Below, one piece after another: positions 34,173 to 43,262 of a DNA stretch of 64,000 bases; position 1 is the first letter of the stretch, and the number at the start of each line of letters is the position of its first letter. The stretch spans positions 1 through 64,000 of the forward strand of contig JAJZQX010000011.1 of NCBI GenBank assembly GCA_021806645.1, read 5' to 3'. A model generated the notes under the pieces. The model ran no database searches, had not been told where the DNA came from, and was given only the letters and a program-made list of their open reading frames with translations. A program made the position numbers and the translations under genes. This stretch comes from Myxococcales bacterium (GTDB lineage Bacteria; Myxococcota; Myxococcia; Myxococcales; Anaeromyxobacteraceae).

Positions 34173-34565
34173 ATGGCCGAGCTCGGAATGAAGTGGAAGC
34201 TGAAGGCGAAGTACGACGAGGTGCTGGCGCAGGTGCCGGAGCGGCTCAAGGCCGAGGGGTTCGGCGTCCTCACCCGCGTGGACGTGAAGGCGACCCTGAA
34301 GGAGAAGCTGGGCGTCGACTTCCGGCGCTACCAGATCCTCGGCGCCTGCAACCCCTCCTACGCACACAAGGCGCTCGGCATGGACCTGGGCGTGGGGGTG
34401 CTGCTGCCCTGCAGCGTGGTGGTCTACGAGGCCGACGACGGGACCACGGTGGTGACCGCCGTCGATCCGATGCAGACGCTGGCCGGGCAGGATGCCCGCT
34501 TCATGCCCCTGGCCGGCGAGGTGCGCGAGAAGCTCCACCGCGCCCTGGCGGGGCTGGCGGGATGA
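34173..34565 (+). CDS. DUF302 domain protein
   Basis: 130 aa with GGGAGG upstream of the ATG. It has the DUF302 core: about residues 10-60 VPERLKAEGFGVLTRVDVKA and FRRYQILGACNPSYAHKAL, then GVGVLLPCSVVVYE and VTAVDPMQ. This compact fold is frequent in redox and sulfur-handling loci, but its biochemical role is unknown. Three Cys or fewer are present. It overlaps a tiny membrane peptide gene by 4 bp (ATGA), so the two are likely co-translated. Confidence 0.88.
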   Translation: MAELGMKWKLKAKYDEVLAQVPERLKAEGFGVLTRVDVKATLKEKLGVDFRRYQILGACNPSYAHKALGMDLGVGVLLPCSVVVYEADDGTTVVTAVDPMQTLAGQDARFMPLAGEVREKLHRALAGLAG

Positions 34566-34651
34566 GCGACCTGCTGCAGCTCGCCCTCTTCATGGCCGGC
34601 TGGTGGGTGCTCCAGGCCTGGATCTTCCCCAAGCTGGGCGTGCCCACTTGA
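34562..34651 (+). CDS. 29-aa single-helix membrane peptide
   Basis: Short ORF whose ATG overlaps the DUF302 stop (ATGA). Product MSDLLQLALFMAGWWVLQAW followed by IFPKLGVPT: one hydrophobic helix with a double Trp and a cytoplasm- or periplasm-facing tail. Peptides this short are easily missed in annotation. Coupling to DUF302 and the clean helix support a real gene; there is no known family to name. It may anchor the DUF302 protein to the membrane. Confidence 0.55.
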   Translation: MSDLLQLALFMAGWWVLQAWIFPKLGVPT

Positions 34652-34653
34652 GG

Positions 34654-34788
34654 CGCCCCATACCGCCCCCGTGATGGGGCGGATCGCGCGGCGCTCTGCG
34701 CCGCGCAACCCGAAACGACCAAGACCGAGTCGCCTCTGGAGAGACCCCCGACATGAAGAGACCGGGTCGCCTTGAGAGCGACCCGGTC
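34654..34788. other. Three successive hairpins between convergent genes
   Basis: CGCCCCAT/ATGGGGCG (34654-34681), GCGCGGCGC-TCT-GCGCCGCGC (34686-34706) and an 11-bp GACCGGGTCGC/GCGACCCGGTC with 7-nt loop (34760-34788). All lie between the 29-aa gene (plus) and maeB (minus). They may terminate plus-strand transcripts, but none has a T-run. A related GACCGAGTCGCC stretch lies just before the third, suggesting a repeat family. Confidence 0.5.
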
Positions 34789-34805
34789 CTGGAATGTCCG
34801 GTGTT

Positions 34806-34825
34806 GCGCCGCCTGAAGGCGGCGC
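34806..34825 (-). terminator. Probable terminator of maeB
   Basis: GCGCCGCC-TGAA-GGCGGCGC, an 8-bp perfect stem with a 4-nt loop, starts 7 bp past the maeB stop. The T-rich run is weak on the minus strand side. It is the strongest terminator candidate for maeB. Confidence 0.55.
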
Positions 34826-34831
34826 GATTTA

Positions 34832-37147
<2,316 letters not shown>

Positions 37148-37200
37148 CGCTCGTCCTCGTGACGTTGGGTTGGAGGCTCGCTCGTGTTTGGAAGGCGGGG

Positions 37201-37256
37201 AGGAAAGCTCCAACGGAGGGGCGTGTCAAGCGATCACCGGACAAAGGCACGCCTTT
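37201..37256 (-). promoter_or_regulatory. Candidate maeB promoter with a 14-bp palindrome upstream
   Basis: On the minus strand a perfect TTGACA (37224-37229) is followed after 17 bp by TTTCCT (37201-37206), a weak -10. Just upstream lies AAAGGC-AC-GCCTTT (37243-37256), a 14-bp palindrome of the size of a regulator site. The start codon is about 54 bp further on. The rest of the 331-bp gap (37148-37478) has no convincing gene. Confidence 0.4.
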
Positions 37257-37478
37257 TGCATAACTAGACGTCATCACGGGGTGAAGTCGTGTGCTGGCTG
37301 CGCTGGAACGCGCACCCCGTCCCCAATGCATGGATCAGACTCGGTTGACGCGTGGAGCCACGAGCGTGCGCGCCACGTCCACCGCGTCGCCGGGCACGCA
37401 GGAGCGCGAAGGGGCCGACACGGCCGAGGGCGTTTCACCGTACGTTGACGAAGGCGGCTGTTCGAAGAGGGCCGCCCG

Positions 37479-38687
37479 TCAACCAGGAGGCCCGTGAGCG
37501 GCGCCTGACGATCCGCCCCCCGCCCAGATGACGACCAGCGTCACCGCGCTGAAGGCGGCCCCGGCGATGAAGGTCGCCGGCGCGCCGAGACGATCCCAGA
37601 GCAGGCCGGCCACGACGCTGGCCACCAGCATCGCTGCCCCGCTCAGCAGGTTGAAGAAGCCGTAGGCGGTGCCGCGCAGGTCGGCGGGCGCCACCTCGGC
37701 CACCATGGTCGAGAGCAGGCCCTGGGTGATTCCCATGTGCAGTCCCCAGAGCGAGATGCCGAGCCAGACCCAGCCCCAGTGGCCGCTCCAGGCGAGGGCC
37801 GCGTCGGCAAGGATGAGCACCACCAGGCCGAGCACCAGGAGCCTGGTGTGGCTCATCGAGTCGGACAGCTTGCCGAAGGGATAGGCGGAGAGCGCGTACA
37901 CCACGTTCATGCCGACGAAGACAAGGGGCACGTAGCCGATGCCGAGGCCGCCCTGCTGGGCACGCAGGATCAGGAAGGCCTCGCTGAAGCGGGCGAGCGT
38001 GAAGGCCGCCCCAACCCCCACCACCCACCAGTACCGCGCTGGCAGCCGGCCCAGCTCACGAGCCCTGAGCGGGTTGGCTCGAGAGCCTTCGCGCGCTCGC
38101 GCGGGCTCCCGGACACCGAACACCAGGAGCCCGACCGCCAGGACGGCCGGGATGATCGCCACCCGGAAGACGGCGCGGACGTCGTCCGCCCAGAGCAGCA
38201 TGAGGCCCACCGCCAGCAACGGACCGAGAAAGGCGCCGATGGTGTCGAGCGACTGCCGCAGCCCGAAGGCGGCGCCGCGAACCCCAGGTGGCGCGAGGTC
38301 GGCGACGAGGGCGTCGCGCGGCGCGCCCCGGATCCCCTTGCCGATCCTGTCGATCATCCGGGCGCCGAGGACCAGGGCGGGGCTGGTGGCCAGGGCGAAC
38401 AGCGGCTTCGACAGCGCGCCCAGGCCGTAGCCGAGCACGGCCAGCGGCTTGCGGTGGCCCAGCCAGTCGCTCAGGGGGCCAGACACGACCTTGACGACAA
38501 GCGCGGTGGCCTCGGCGACGCCCTCGATGGCCCCGATGGTGAGTGCGCTTGCCCCGAGCACGCTCGACATGAAGGCCGGCAGGAGGCTGTGGATGAGCTC
38601 GGACGAGGTGTCCATGAGCAGGCTCACCAGCCCCAGCGCCACGATGGCGAAGGGGAGCTTCCGCCTGGTGGCTGCCGGTGAGGTCAC
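37479..38687 (-). CDS. MFS transporter
   Basis: 402 aa from a GTG start that overlaps an upstream gene fragment by 4 bp. About 12 membrane helices, with the MFS signature GPLSDWLGHRKPLAVLGYGL after helix 2 and a related YPFGKLSDSMSHTRLLVLGL in the second half. MDRIGKGIRGAPRDALVADL is typical of a group of MFS proteins close to YfmO-type exporters. Substrate unknown. It lies in the crcB operon direction, 146 bp after crcB, so it may be under fluoride riboswitch control. A weak hairpin (37453-37476) follows its stop. Confidence 0.88.
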   Translation of the reverse strand: MTSPAATRRKLPFAIVALGLVSLLMDTSSELIHSLLPAFMSSVLGASALTIGAIEGVAEATALVVKVVSGPLSDWLGHRKPLAVLGYGLGALSKPLFALATSPALVLGARMIDRIGKGIRGAPRDALVADLAPPGVRGAAFGLRQSLDTIGAFLGPLLAVGLMLLWADDVRAVFRVAIIPAVLAVGLLVFGVREPARAREGSRANPLRARELGRLPARYWWVVGVGAAFTLARFSEAFLILRAQQGGLGIGYVPLVFVGMNVVYALSAYPFGKLSDSMSHTRLLVLGLVVLILADAALAWSGHWGWVWLGISLWGLHMGITQGLLSTMVAEVAPADLRGTAYGFFNLLSGAAMLVASVVAGLLWDRLGAPATFIAGAAFSAVTLVVIWAGGGSSGAAHGPPG

Positions 38688-38830
38688 GGGTGGGCGCCGA
38701 TGACCACCAGGGCAGCGTCCACCTGGGGCACGAAGCCGCGCGTGACGGCGTCGTTGGCCGCGAACACCGACCCCAGGCTGGGCGTGCCGACCAGGCACAT
38801 TCCGGAGGCGAGCAGGGGCGCGGGGATCAT
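38684..38830 (-). pseudogene. Relic of a dynamin-family GTPase (48 codons)
   Basis: A short frame runs from ATG 38830 to a TGA that overlaps the MFS start. It reads CLVGTPSLGSVFAANDAVTR then GFVPQVDAALVVIGAHP. The pattern matches the G3 region of bacterial dynamin-like GTPases (usually LVDTPGLGSVFAxNTxxTRxFxPxIDAALVV). The DTPG core has become GTPS and both ends are missing, so it cannot work as a GTPase. It starts 2 bp after the crcB stop. It is best read as a deletion remnant. Confidence 0.65.
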
Positions 38831-38832
38831 CG

Positions 38833-39240
38833 TCAACCCTTGGTGAACAGGGCCGTCACGGCCGCCATGGCCAGGCGGGACGTGACGACGCCGAGCAGGC
38901 CCGCGACGCCGCAGGCTAGCAGCGTGCCGACGACGTAGCTGGCGGCCAGCCCGTAGGCGCGATCCTCCAGCAGCCGCATGGTCTCCCAGTTGAAGGTGGA
39001 GTAGGTCGTGAAGCCGCCGGCCACGCCGGTGGCCAGGAAGAACCGGAGCTCCGGGCCGATGACGTCGAACCGGAACGACAGGTCCATCACCGCGGCAAGG
39101 AACCAGGAGCCGACCACGTTCACGATGGTGGTCCCCACCGGATAGCCCAGCGGCCAGGTGGCCACGGCCCAGCTCGCGACCAGGTACCTGGCGCCCGACC
39201 CCAGCGCCCCGCCGATGCACACCAGGATGAACCTCCACAC
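38833..39240 (-). CDS. crcB: CrcB/FluC fluoride channel
   Basis: 135 aa, GTG start with GGAGG five bases upstream. Four membrane helices and the family motifs GGALGSGARYL, GTTIVNVVGSWFLA and GVAGGFTTYSTFNWET, whose Asn, Phe and Thr/Ser residues line the fluoride pore. Exports F- passively as an antiparallel dimer in the inner membrane. A fluoride riboswitch lies 65 bp upstream on the same strand, which strongly supports the function. A divergent DUF190-CBS protein follows the family's usual neighbourhood. Confidence 0.95.
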   Translation of the reverse strand: MWRFILVCIGGALGSGARYLVASWAVATWPLGYPVGTTIVNVVGSWFLAAVMDLSFRFDVIGPELRFFLATGVAGGFTTYSTFNWETMRLLEDRAYGLAASYVVGTLLACGVAGLLGVVTSRLAMAAVTALFTKG

Positions 39241-39305
39241 CGCGTCCTCCTTGTGGCGCCGGAAGGGCTCTGGATGGGAGCTCCTGCCGGGCGCCGAGCG
39301 CCGCT

Positions 39306-39357
39306 GCAGGAGTCATTGGCCGCCCCGCGAGCGGCGATTCTGGCGGACTCCACCGCC
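39306..39357 (-). ncRNA. Fluoride riboswitch (crcB motif)
   Basis: On the minus strand, from 39357 downward: GGCGGTGGAGTCCGCCAGAA, then a GCCGC/GCGGC stem, then CCAATGACTCCTGC. This fits the crcB motif: stem 1 GGCG/CGCC, a loop GGAGTC that pairs with the 3' GACTCC (pseudoknot), and the conserved AATGACTCCT. One usual A is G (GGCGGTGG in place of GGCGATGG). The 3' CTCCTGC (39312-39306) can instead pair with GCAGGAG (39287-39281) around a GGCGC-TCG-GCGCC hairpin, a plausible expression platform before the crcB ribosome binding site. Confidence 0.82.
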
Positions 39358-39522
39358 GTCGATGATCCCGTGACTCTACCCCCGCCTCCGCGTGTCCACA
39401 ACGAGAACACCGGAAGTCACCCTCCCTGGAAGGGCCCGATGCGCCAGCCAAGCCTGGAAGACCTATGATGGCTCGTCGGCGCGCGCGACCTTGGGTCGCG
39501 CGCCCGCGGTTGGAGGTTCCAG

Positions 39523-40821
39523 ATGGAGTCCTTCGGGCGTGCCAGGCGGATCCGGATCTACGTCAACGAGGGCGACCGCGTCGGCCTGGTGCCGACCCAC
39601 CTCGCGGTGATGGAGTTCCTGCGCAAGGAGGGGGCCCAGGGCGCCACGGCCTTCCGGGGCCTGGAGAGCTTCGGGGCCGCCGGGGAGGTCCACGTCAGCC
39701 ACCTCGCCGACGTCGCCGGCCACCTCCCGCTGGTGGTGGAGTGGATCGACCAGGCCGACCGGGTCGAGCGGCTGCTGCCGCGGCTCCAGGCCCTGGTCCG
39801 GCAGGGCTTCATCACCGCCGACGACACCGAGGTGGTGCTCCACCAGCCGCGGCCGGTGCGCGCGCTCACCGTGGGCGTCACCGCCGCCGAGGTGATGAGC
39901 CGCGACCTCACCACGGTCTCCCCGGAGACGCCCCTGCACCGGATCGTGGAGCTGCTCTCGGGGCGGTCCTACCGCGCCGTCCCGGTGGTGGAGCGCGGCC
40001 GGCTGGTCGGCATCGTCACCGGGACCGACCTGGTGGAGCGCGGCGGCCTGCAAGTCCGGCCGCAGCTCCTGCCCGCGCTGGCCGCGACCGAGCGGCAGCG
40101 CCACCTGGAGGCGCTGGCCGGTCGCGGCGCCCGGGCCGCCGACGTCATGACCACGCCGCCGGTCTGCGTGGCCCCGGAGACGCCGCTGCCCGAGGTGGCG
40201 CAGGTCATGGTGCGGCGCCGGCTGAAGCGGCTGCCGGTGGTGGACCCGGCCGGTTCGCTCCTCGGCCTGGTGAGCCGGTACGACCTGCTCCGGAGCGCCG
40301 CGGGCGGGTTCGCCGCGCCCGATGCGCCGGCGAGGGAGGTGGGCCTTGCGGCCGGCGCGCCGCTGTCCAGCGTGATGCGGCGCGACGTGCCGACGGTCCA
40401 CCCCGGTACCCCCCTCTCCGAGACCATGCAGGCGGTGGTCTCGACGCGGCTCAACCTGGCCGTCGTCGTCGACGAGGCCCGGCGCGTGGTCGGCCTGGTC
40501 TCCGACACCGCGGTCCTCGAGCGGATCACGCCCGCGCTCCGTCCCGGCGCGCTCCGCTCGTTGATGCTCCGCCTCCCCTTCTCGCACCCGCGACCGGGAG
40601 AGGCGGAGGCCGCGGCGCACGCCCGCGCCCACACGGCCGGCGAGCTGATGTCCCGCGACGTCCCCACCGCGCGGGGGGACACGGCGCTCTCGGAGGCCAT
40701 CGCGCTCATGCTGAAGGAGCACCAGAAGGTCCTGGCGGTCACCGGCCCGGACCTGGTCCTGGCCGGGATCGTGGATCGCGCCGACCTGCTCCGGGGTCTT
40801 GTCGAACCTCCGACCTGCTAG
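39523..40821 (+). CDS. DUF190 protein fused to four CBS domains
   Basis: 432 aa with TTGGAGG upstream of the ATG. Residues about 1-108 are DUF190 (RIYVNEGDRVGLVPTHLAVMEFLRKEG, split here as separate motifs RIYVNEGD and AVMEFLRKEGAQGATAFRG). Four CBS modules follow: about 118-180 (AAEVMSRDLTTVSPETPL), 205-270 (AADVMTTPPVCVAPETPL), 283-345 (LSSVMRRDVPTVHPGTPL) and 368-428 (AGELMSRDVPTARGDTAL). CBS pairs bind adenine nucleotides. DUF190 is often beside crcB, so this may sense or modulate fluoride resistance. Divergent from crcB; the riboswitch does not precede it. Confidence 0.9.
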   Translation: MESFGRARRIRIYVNEGDRVGLVPTHLAVMEFLRKEGAQGATAFRGLESFGAAGEVHVSHLADVAGHLPLVVEWIDQADRVERLLPRLQALVRQGFITADDTEVVLHQPRPVRALTVGVTAAEVMSRDLTTVSPETPLHRIVELLSGRSYRAVPVVERGRLVGIVTGTDLVERGGLQVRPQLLPALAATERQRHLEALAGRGARAADVMTTPPVCVAPETPLPEVAQVMVRRRLKRLPVVDPAGSLLGLVSRYDLLRSAAGGFAAPDAPAREVGLAAGAPLSSVMRRDVPTVHPGTPLSETMQAVVSTRLNLAVVVDEARRVVGLVSDTAVLERITPALRPGALRSLMLRLPFSHPRPGEAEAAAHARAHTAGELMSRDVPTARGDTALSEAIALMLKEHQKVLAVTGPDLVLAGIVDRADLLRGLVEPPTC

Positions 40822-40835
40822 TTACCATCGTGCCA

Positions 40836-41078
40836 ATGTCCAACCCGCCCGTGCCCCCCTCGTCACGCCGTGCCTTCCTCCGGCTCGCCGCCCTCGCCCC
40901 GCTGGCCGCCGCCGGCTGCGCCACGCTCGGCGCCGGCCCGGCCGATTCGCCGGCCGGGGGCTCCTCCACCTCCGACTCCACGGACCCGCTGGCGGCGCTC
41001 CGCGCCATGCCGCTCCCGACCTCGGTCGAGCCGGCGCTGATCTTCCGGGCGCTGGGCGGGCGAGGTAGGTGCGGGTGA
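40836..41078 (+). CDS. Small Tat-exported lipoprotein
   Basis: 80 aa. It has a twin-arginine signal (SSRRAFLRLAALAPLAAAGC), with a lipobox AAGC, so it is probably exported folded and lipidated. The mature part (about 53 aa) is Ser/Gly/Pro-rich with no domain I recognise. Its TGA overlaps the amidase ATG (TGATG), implying coupled translation. It could act as an envelope partner of the next gene product, but this is unproven. The 14-bp gap to the upstream CBS gene suggests one operon. Confidence 0.68.
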   Translation: MSNPPVPPSSRRAFLRLAALAPLAAAGCATLGAGPADSPAGGSSTSDSTDPLAALRAMPLPTSVEPALIFRALGGRGRCG

Positions 41079-42493
41079 TGGCATCGCTCCCGGACGACCT
41101 GCTCTTCTCGGGTGTCGCCGAGCTCTCCGAGCGGCTCCGGGCGGGCCAGCTCTCGCCGGTGGCGCTCGCCGAGAGCTGCCTGGAGAGGCTGCGGCGGCTC
41201 GGTCCGCGGCTCGGCGCGGTGGCCACGCTCACCGCCGAGCGGGCGCTGCTCCAGGCGCGCGCCGCCGAGGCGGAGCTGGCCCGCGGCGCATGGCGCGGTC
41301 CGCTGCACGGCATCCCCTACGGCCTCAAGGACCTGCTCGACACCAGGGGGATCCCCACCACCTGGGGCGCGCGGCCCTTCGCCGGGCGCGTGCCCGCCGA
41401 GGACGCCACCGTGGTGACCCGGCTCGACGCCGCCGGCGCCGTGCTCTGCGCCAAGCTCTCGATGATCGAGCTGGCGGGCGGGCTCGGGTACCACACCGGC
41501 GAGGCGTCGCTCACCGGCCCGTGCCGGACGCCGTGGGACCTGGCGCGCTGGGCCGGCGGCTCGTCGTCCGGCCCGGCCTCGGCGGTGGCGGCCGGCCTGG
41601 TGCCGTTCGCCATCGGCTCGGAGACCTGGGGCTCGATCACCTGTCCGGCCGCCTTCTGCGGCGTCACCGGCCTTCGCCCCACCTACGGCGTCCTCTCCCG
41701 CATCGGAGCCATGCCGCTCTCCTTCACGCTCGACAAGCTCGGGCCCATCACGCGTAGCGCGCTCGACGCCGCGCTGGTGCTCACGGCCCTGGCCGGGGAG
41801 GACGCCCGCGACCCCTCCTCGATCCAGCCGCCGCCGGGCTTGCCCGGGGTGCGGGCCGAGCTGACGCCGGGGCTGCGGGTGGCGGTGCTCGGCTTCGAGG
41901 GCGTGCCGGCGGCGGCGCTCTCGCCCGGGACGGTGGCGGCCTACGAGCGGACCCAGGCGCTGCTGCGCGAGGGCGGGGCGCTGCTCGAGCCCGGGGCGCT
42001 GCCCGCCCTGCCGTGGGAGCCGCTTGCGCAGCTCTTCCTCGAGGCCGAGGCGGCCAGCGTCTTCGAGGAGCTGATCCGGAGCGGGCGCACCCGCGAGCTG
42101 GCCGACGCCTCCCACGCGACCCGCTCGCCCCAGGACTACCTGCCACGCGCGTCGTCGGCCGACTACGTGCGCGCCATGCGGCTGCGCGGGGAGGGCCAGC
42201 GCGCCATGGCCCGCTTCTTCGAGCGGCACGACCTGCTGCTCGCGCCCAACCTGCCGGTGACGCCGCCGCGGGTGGAGGAGAACTTCGACGCCGCGCTCGG
42301 CTACCCCGACCCGCTCGGCGCCGCGGGGAACCTCTGCGGCCTGCCGGCGCTGGCGCTGCCCATGGGCTTTGTCCAGGGGCTGCCGGTCTCGCTGCAGCTG
42401 GTGGGACCGCCGCTGGCGGAGGCGCGGCTGCTCTCGGTGGGGGCGTGGCTGCAGCGGCGCACCGACTACCACCTGGCCCGGCCACCGCTGTAG
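41078..42493 (+). CDS. Amidase signature family enzyme
   Basis: 471 aa, normal for the AS family. Lys84 (GIPYGLKDLLDTRG), cis-Ser162 in WAGGSSSGPASAVAAG, and nucleophile Ser186 in GSETWGSITCPAAFCG form the Ser-cisSer-Lys triad. The end ALALPMGFVQGLPVSLQLVG is typical. The reaction is hydrolysis of a C-N amide; it may instead be a GatA-like transamidase, but no gatB or gatC is near. I chose ATG 41078, with GAGGTAGG upstream, over GTG 41069. It overlaps the Tat lipoprotein gene by 1 bp, though this protein itself lacks a signal. Confidence 0.88.
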   Translation: MASLPDDLLFSGVAELSERLRAGQLSPVALAESCLERLRRLGPRLGAVATLTAERALLQARAAEAELARGAWRGPLHGIPYGLKDLLDTRGIPTTWGARPFAGRVPAEDATVVTRLDAAGAVLCAKLSMIELAGGLGYHTGEASLTGPCRTPWDLARWAGGSSSGPASAVAAGLVPFAIGSETWGSITCPAAFCGVTGLRPTYGVLSRIGAMPLSFTLDKLGPITRSALDAALVLTALAGEDARDPSSIQPPPGLPGVRAELTPGLRVAVLGFEGVPAAALSPGTVAAYERTQALLREGGALLEPGALPALPWEPLAQLFLEAEAASVFEELIRSGRTRELADASHATRSPQDYLPRASSADYVRAMRLRGEGQRAMARFFERHDLLLAPNLPVTPPRVEENFDAALGYPDPLGAAGNLCGLPALALPMGFVQGLPVSLQLVGPPLAEARLLSVGAWLQRRTDYHLARPPL

Positions 42494-42503
42494 GTTGGGG
42501 CGC

Positions 42504-43262
42504 GTGAACAAGCTCATCGAGTACCTCGGCTGGGCCGCCGCCGCCGTCATCCTCCTCGTAGCCCTGCCCGTGCAGGCGGTCCTCTGGGTCGTGACGCGCC
42601 CCTTCGATCGCAACCTGGTGGTGCCGGGGAAGTTCCTCCGCTTCGTCGGCGTCATGCTCGGCCGTTGCTACCCGCCCTGGAAGTTCCGGCTCGAGGGGAC
42701 GTGGCCGGCCCAGGGCGGACCGTTCGTGGTGGTGGCCAACCACCAGTCCCTGATCGACATCGTGCTGCTCTCCCGCCTGCCGCGCGAGATGAAGTGGGTC
42801 ATCAAGGAGGAGCTGGTCAGGATCCCGTGGATCGGCCAGATGCTGCGCCTCACCGGCGACATCGCGGTCCGGCGCGGCGATCCCGAGAGCGGGGGCGAGG
42901 CGGTCGCCAGGGCCAAGGCCTACCTGGAGCGCGGCATGAACGTGATGATCTTCCCGGAGGGGACCCGCTCCCGGGACGCCCGGCTGCTGCCGTTCAAGAA
43001 GGGGGCGTTCCGGCTGGCCATCGAGACCGGCGTGGCGGTGCTGCCGGTGGTGGTCTCGGGCACCGCCAAGGGGTTCCAGAAGGGCGGGACCACGGTGGGG
43101 CCCTGCGACGCGGTGGCCCGGCTCCTCCCGCCGGTGCCGACCCGGGGGCTCACGCAGGCCGACGCCGGCGCGCTGCGCGACCGGGTGCGCGCCGCCTACG
43201 TGGCGACGCTGCCGCCGGAGCAGGTGGCGCCCGCGCCGGCGGAGCCGCCGGAGGTCGCGTGA
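42504..43262 (+). CDS. plsC: 1-acyl-sn-glycerol-3-phosphate acyltransferase
   Basis: 252 aa, GTG start. N-terminal membrane helix (about 10-30), then the acyltransferase motifs: NHQSLID (His80, Asp85; the H-x4-D catalytic pair), and FPEGTRSRD for the glycerol-phosphate site. It acylates lysophosphatidic acid to phosphatidic acid in phospholipid synthesis at the inner membrane. The stop overlaps the next gene's GTG by 4 bp. It follows the amidase by 10 bp in the same direction. Confidence 0.93.
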   Translation: MNKLIEYLGWAAAAVILLVALPVQAVLWVVTRPFDRNLVVPGKFLRFVGVMLGRCYPPWKFRLEGTWPAQGGPFVVVANHQSLIDIVLLSRLPREMKWVIKEELVRIPWIGQMLRLTGDIAVRRGDPESGGEAVARAKAYLERGMNVMIFPEGTRSRDARLLPFKKGAFRLAIETGVAVLPVVVSGTAKGFQKGGTTVGPCDAVARLLPPVPTRGLTQADAGALRDRVRAAYVATLPPEQVAPAPAEPPEVA

